Assembly: GCA_050084515.1 (NCBI GenBank)
Contig: CM114272.1
Coordinates: forward strand, 48,608,001 to 48,672,000
Direction of reading: 5' to 3'
DNA from: Blasia pusilla
Lineage: Eukaryota; Marchantiophyta; Marchantiopsida; Blasiales
Length of the DNA: 64,000 nucleotides
How positions within the stretch are numbered: position 1 is the first letter of the stretch; each line of letters opens with the position of its first letter. The notes under the pieces were generated by a model. That model ran no database searches, was not told where the DNA came from, and saw nothing but the letters and a program-made list of their open reading frames with translations. A program made the position numbers and the translations under genes. Positions 60,738 to 64,000 of this stretch are shown one piece after another.

Positions 60738-61764
60738 CAAGCGATTTGTGGTACATGTTAGACTATGTATGCCAACTAATTTTTTACCACATGTAATAGT
60801 GAATCCTGAAGAACTGTGCTCCACAAGTTCCTTGCATATTTGCAAGCACCATGTATTTTTTTCAACTAAGAATAAAAGAATCGTGGTGTTCGTTGTTGGA
60901 CTTTCTTTACCTCATTGATCTATGAAGTGATTTTTAGTTTATGTGTTTTAAGTCTGCATCCATGTGATATATATGAATGCATGAGCTTTCCAGTTGTAGA
61001 GTACCTTGTTCTATTATCACTAGTAGACTCTACAAACCCAATCAATTTATGGTTACCTCGCTTTTTGTAACGTCTACTTTAGCACAAAACAAATGTGTTC
61101 TTCTTGATACTTCCATCATCACTTCAACCAATGTGTTAGGAAAATTTCCAATACAAATTTTTAATCTTTTACTAGTGTCTTGTTATATCTTTGCCCCATG
61201 ATCAATGGTACACGATTTTAATGGCAGGCCTTTCGCCCAATTGAGCTACGTTCTACATTTCTATCAACCTGAATGGCTATCAATATGTCTTTACATGTGT
61301 CCACAATGACAACGAGTCCTTTGCAATCTCACAAAAAGCTTGTCTATAAAAATTTATATTTATTCAAAATTCATTTATATTAAACATATTCATTTCGAAT
61401 TTATACCTTTAAGGGAGAGTGCCTTCTAATTTTGCAAACAACCCACAATATGACAAGTGGCATTTTCAGCCATCAATTCTACCCCACATCCACATGTGAC
61501 TGTAAGGACCCCTCAAGGTGGGCAAAAGCGTAAGGATGTGGTAGTCAACATTCAAATTGTGCTCTAAGGTTTGGATTGGGAGTAGAGTGGGCAACTCAAG
61601 TGATATGTAAAGCTATTCAGAGAATGACTAACAGGGGAATAAAAGCTTTGTTGTGGAACTATGTGTATGAATGTCTATATATTTGCAAGATTTCCCCTCC
61701 CAGTCTAGATGTACTCAACTAGAGTACATCCAGACAAGAAGAAACCCTCGGCCATTCAGGGTAT
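60738..61764. other. No gene recognised
   Basis: A+T-rich downstream flank of the Helitron cassette. Confidence 0.45.
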
Positions 61765-61902
61765 AGAGTGGATGATTGGTGTGACTCTCAAAAGCAATAT
61801 AATGTGTGTAGGTGTAGAGCACGTATCCGGTAGAGAGTGAATGATCGGCGTGACTCTCAAAAGCAATATTATGTGTGTAGGTGTAGAGCACGTATCGGGT
61901 AA
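61765..61902. repeat. 69-bp tandem duplication
   Basis: Units 61765-61833 and 61834-61902 (GAGTGGATGATTGGTGTGAC type) are about 90% identical, with the start of a third. As 69 is a multiple of three the minus strand stays open and repeats a TYTHxIAFESH peptide; no family match. Confidence 0.93.
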
Positions 61903-64000
61903 AGAGTGTATCCGAGAACAACACCAACAATCGCACCCTGCCCGCGGCCCTAACAGAGATAGCAGCCGCAAACTTACTACTATCTTGATGCATTAATTGC
62001 ATGAATTGGAAGAAATTAGGGCAAATTGAGTGATTGTCTAGGCAAACAAGTCCAACTCCACCCGAATATGGGATTGAGATATCTCCCAGCCCTGCTCCCA
62101 TGAATGGCACCAAGAGCGAAATGCGTTCTAAAGCCCTACCTACCCAAAAGCCATTGTGTAGAACTTGATTAAAAAAAACCCACAATGCAAAGGGAGGAGC
62201 AACATGACAATTTTAAAAAGGCAAGGGGCCACGTTCATTGAAGGCGCGTGACCTTTGTGGCACAAAGTGAGTGCACGGACACAAAAGTTAGAGCTATGAC
62301 GCAAAAGTGAGGATGAAGGAGAGATCCAAGCCGATGCGTAGCTAAAGCAGAGCGTGCGAGGGCAGGCCAAAGCTCTCAACAAGAGCGCGTGAGGGATGGG
62401 ATGACCAACGCTCTTAGGAAGAGAGCGTGAGGCGGGCTGGATCAATCTTCACTGCAAGAGCCCGTGAGCGGCGAAACAACAAGAGCACGTGAGCGCAAGA
62501 GCAGCAAAAGCACTAGGCGGAGTAGTGAGAGTGTGGGGTGGAGCAACGAGGAGAGCCGGAAAAAGTGAGAGTGGAAGGTTGAAAGCGAGGTTAGGGGTAG
62601 AGGGTGAGGTGTTTAGGGCAGTGGGGAGAGGAAGGGTGGGGGCCCTAATTGCGGAGGCATCGAAGCACTTTCTGCCATTCGATGGAAAAAAACCAATGAC
62701 TAGATAGATTTGGTCATTTCCATCAAACACCTAGATCCCCGATCGATGGCGGCGAGGCCTATCGATCCACGAGGGTAGGATTGGGTTAGTTTAGGGTAAG
62801 TTTATGACCCTAAACCCTAAATCCTAATCGAACATGGATTTTAAACAAATTGAAATCCCCCTCCATTATTTATTTTCTTTCCCTTTTTTTTTTAAAAAAA
62901 AAAATCCCCATTTAATTTCCCACTTTGGTAGGTTACCAATCCTATTCCCGACCTAATCTACAATTACCATTTTTTAATTAAAAATTTATCTCATCAAATA
63001 TTTTCCTTCTTTTTCTCATCCCATTCTCTACTTGGATATGTCATGCACCCTATTTCTGACCTAACCTAAAACCTACTCAAATTATTTAAAAATATATATT
63101 CTTTAAAATTAAAGGATTTCTGGAAAATTTGTGTCGCATTTCTTAAAAAATCATGTTGCAATCACCATGTTTTTTTGATAGTTTCATGGTGTGTAATGTA
63201 GATGGCAAATATCGATGGATCATTATTGGACATGGAGAGACAACCGCTCGGTGGTATCACCAGTACACCGATTGCACAACATATTTAAAGGAGATATATC
63301 AACGTACATACTAACACTTCTCCGATGTAAATCACAATGACGCCTTCTTTGATACTTTTGTCATGTAATACATTAATCATGTATTCTAACCCAATTTATG
63401 GACAAACTTCCCATTCCATCAAGTCTTAAGGATTTGTGTGACTTCCAAAAATTGATGCATGTGAACGCACAACAGAAAAGGTGAGTCCGTCATAAGAAGA
63501 TTTTAGCACAATAAACAAATATGGAACTTGATTTCCTCCTTGAAATATTTCCAACGTAAGTTGATTCCATTCATGATCATTTAGCAAGTCCAAATTTCCA
63601 TCATCCATTGTCCAACTTCTAATATTATTTTCTTTGTTTCTTAAATTGTTGTGTTATTTCGGACTTCTCATTCCACTAAATCCTATCGATATATGTGATT
63701 TTAAAAAAGGTTCTACACGATGAAGCCCAAAAACAAAAATGTGCCATTCGCATAGATAGAATGAAATTTTTCAAAGAAAAAAAAAGGACCTACTATTATG
63801 AGTATAGGAAAAGAAGGAAAACGCTTCATGTTCAAGTTGAGCCTCCTTTGGTACTCGATACTATTACAACTATTCCAAATATGGAGATTTTGACTGCTCG
63901 AAGTCAAATCATACGGTATCTATCTTACTTTTTATATCATAACACAAAATTGTTCATAGCTCATATATAATCTGTGTCTATTGTTTATAATATGTTGACT
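61903..64000. other. No gene recognised
   Basis: 62200-62700 is GAGCGTGAG-rich on the plus strand and could be the edge of a gene or a repeat. 62800-64000 is A+T-rich. A short telomere-like CCCTAAACCCTAAA occurs near 62808. Confidence 0.4.

Noticed and set aside
56180-62830. CCCTAAA-type telomere-like motifs (near 56198 and 62808)
   Set aside because: Only one or two units each, mixed with variants; too short to be telomeric.

Overview
This is eukaryotic nuclear DNA from a streptophyte (land plant or close algal relative). Two host genes show this. One is a plastid homogentisate solanesyl/phytyl transferase (HST-type) with a transit-peptide exon (51130-52469, +). The other is an intact eight-exon MRT4 ribosome-assembly factor (55794-57896, -) with consistent GT-AG introns and phases. 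The rest is mostly decayed mobile DNA and repeats. I cannot name the species. The retroelement described below recalls elements reported from charophyte algae, but a bryophyte, lycophyte or fern would also fit.

Layout. 1-1283: fragment of a Ty3/Gypsy pol (-). 1632-5312: decayed Mutator-like transposase (+) with a 143-bp tandem repeat inside it. 5400-6340: decayed ~60-bp palindromic satellite. 7481-15950: a nearly full-length Ty3/Gypsy element (-) in the order LTR, gag (zinc knuckles), protease, cytosine-5 DNA methyltransferase (DNMT), RT, RNase H, integrase, PHD finger. 16-20 kb: no genes seen, one strong hairpin. 20204-22230: gag of a related element (+), cut off at a long (AG)n tract. 25.8-36.2 kb: two divergent, decayed multi-exon reading regions. 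The minus one is unrecognised; the plus one ends in a fold resembling a permuted (class beta) DNA methyltransferase. 38.3-44.6 kb: Helitron Rep/helicase gene (+), decayed. 45-50 kb: repeats and unknown coiled-coil ORFs. 51-58 kb: the two host genes. 58.6-59.0 kb: solo LTR of the 7.5-16 kb element family. 59.2-60.7 kb: a detached C-terminal cassette of the Helitron protein. 61-64 kb: low-coding DNA with a 69-bp tandem repeat.

Three things stand out. First, the Gypsy element carries a DNMT with recognisable motifs I, IV (PCQ), VI (ENV), VIII and X between protease and RT, in the same frame as RT, and a complete C4HC3 PHD finger at the integrase C-terminus. This is one polyprotein joining a chromatin reader and a DNA-methylation writer. 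Second, about 37 copies of a ~27-nt palindrome (arm CAACCCGTCGGA and its reverse complement) occur in five arrays at a period close to 57 bp with varying spacers. Several arrays lie in non-coding parts of the divergent gene pair at 25.8-36.2 kb, one of them inside an intron. Third, that gene pair itself appears undescribed, with one member methyltransferase-like.

All mobile genes here carry stops and frameshifts, so they are relics. HST and MRT4 are the only genes I would call functional. Domain calls were made by eye; no database search or alignment was run.
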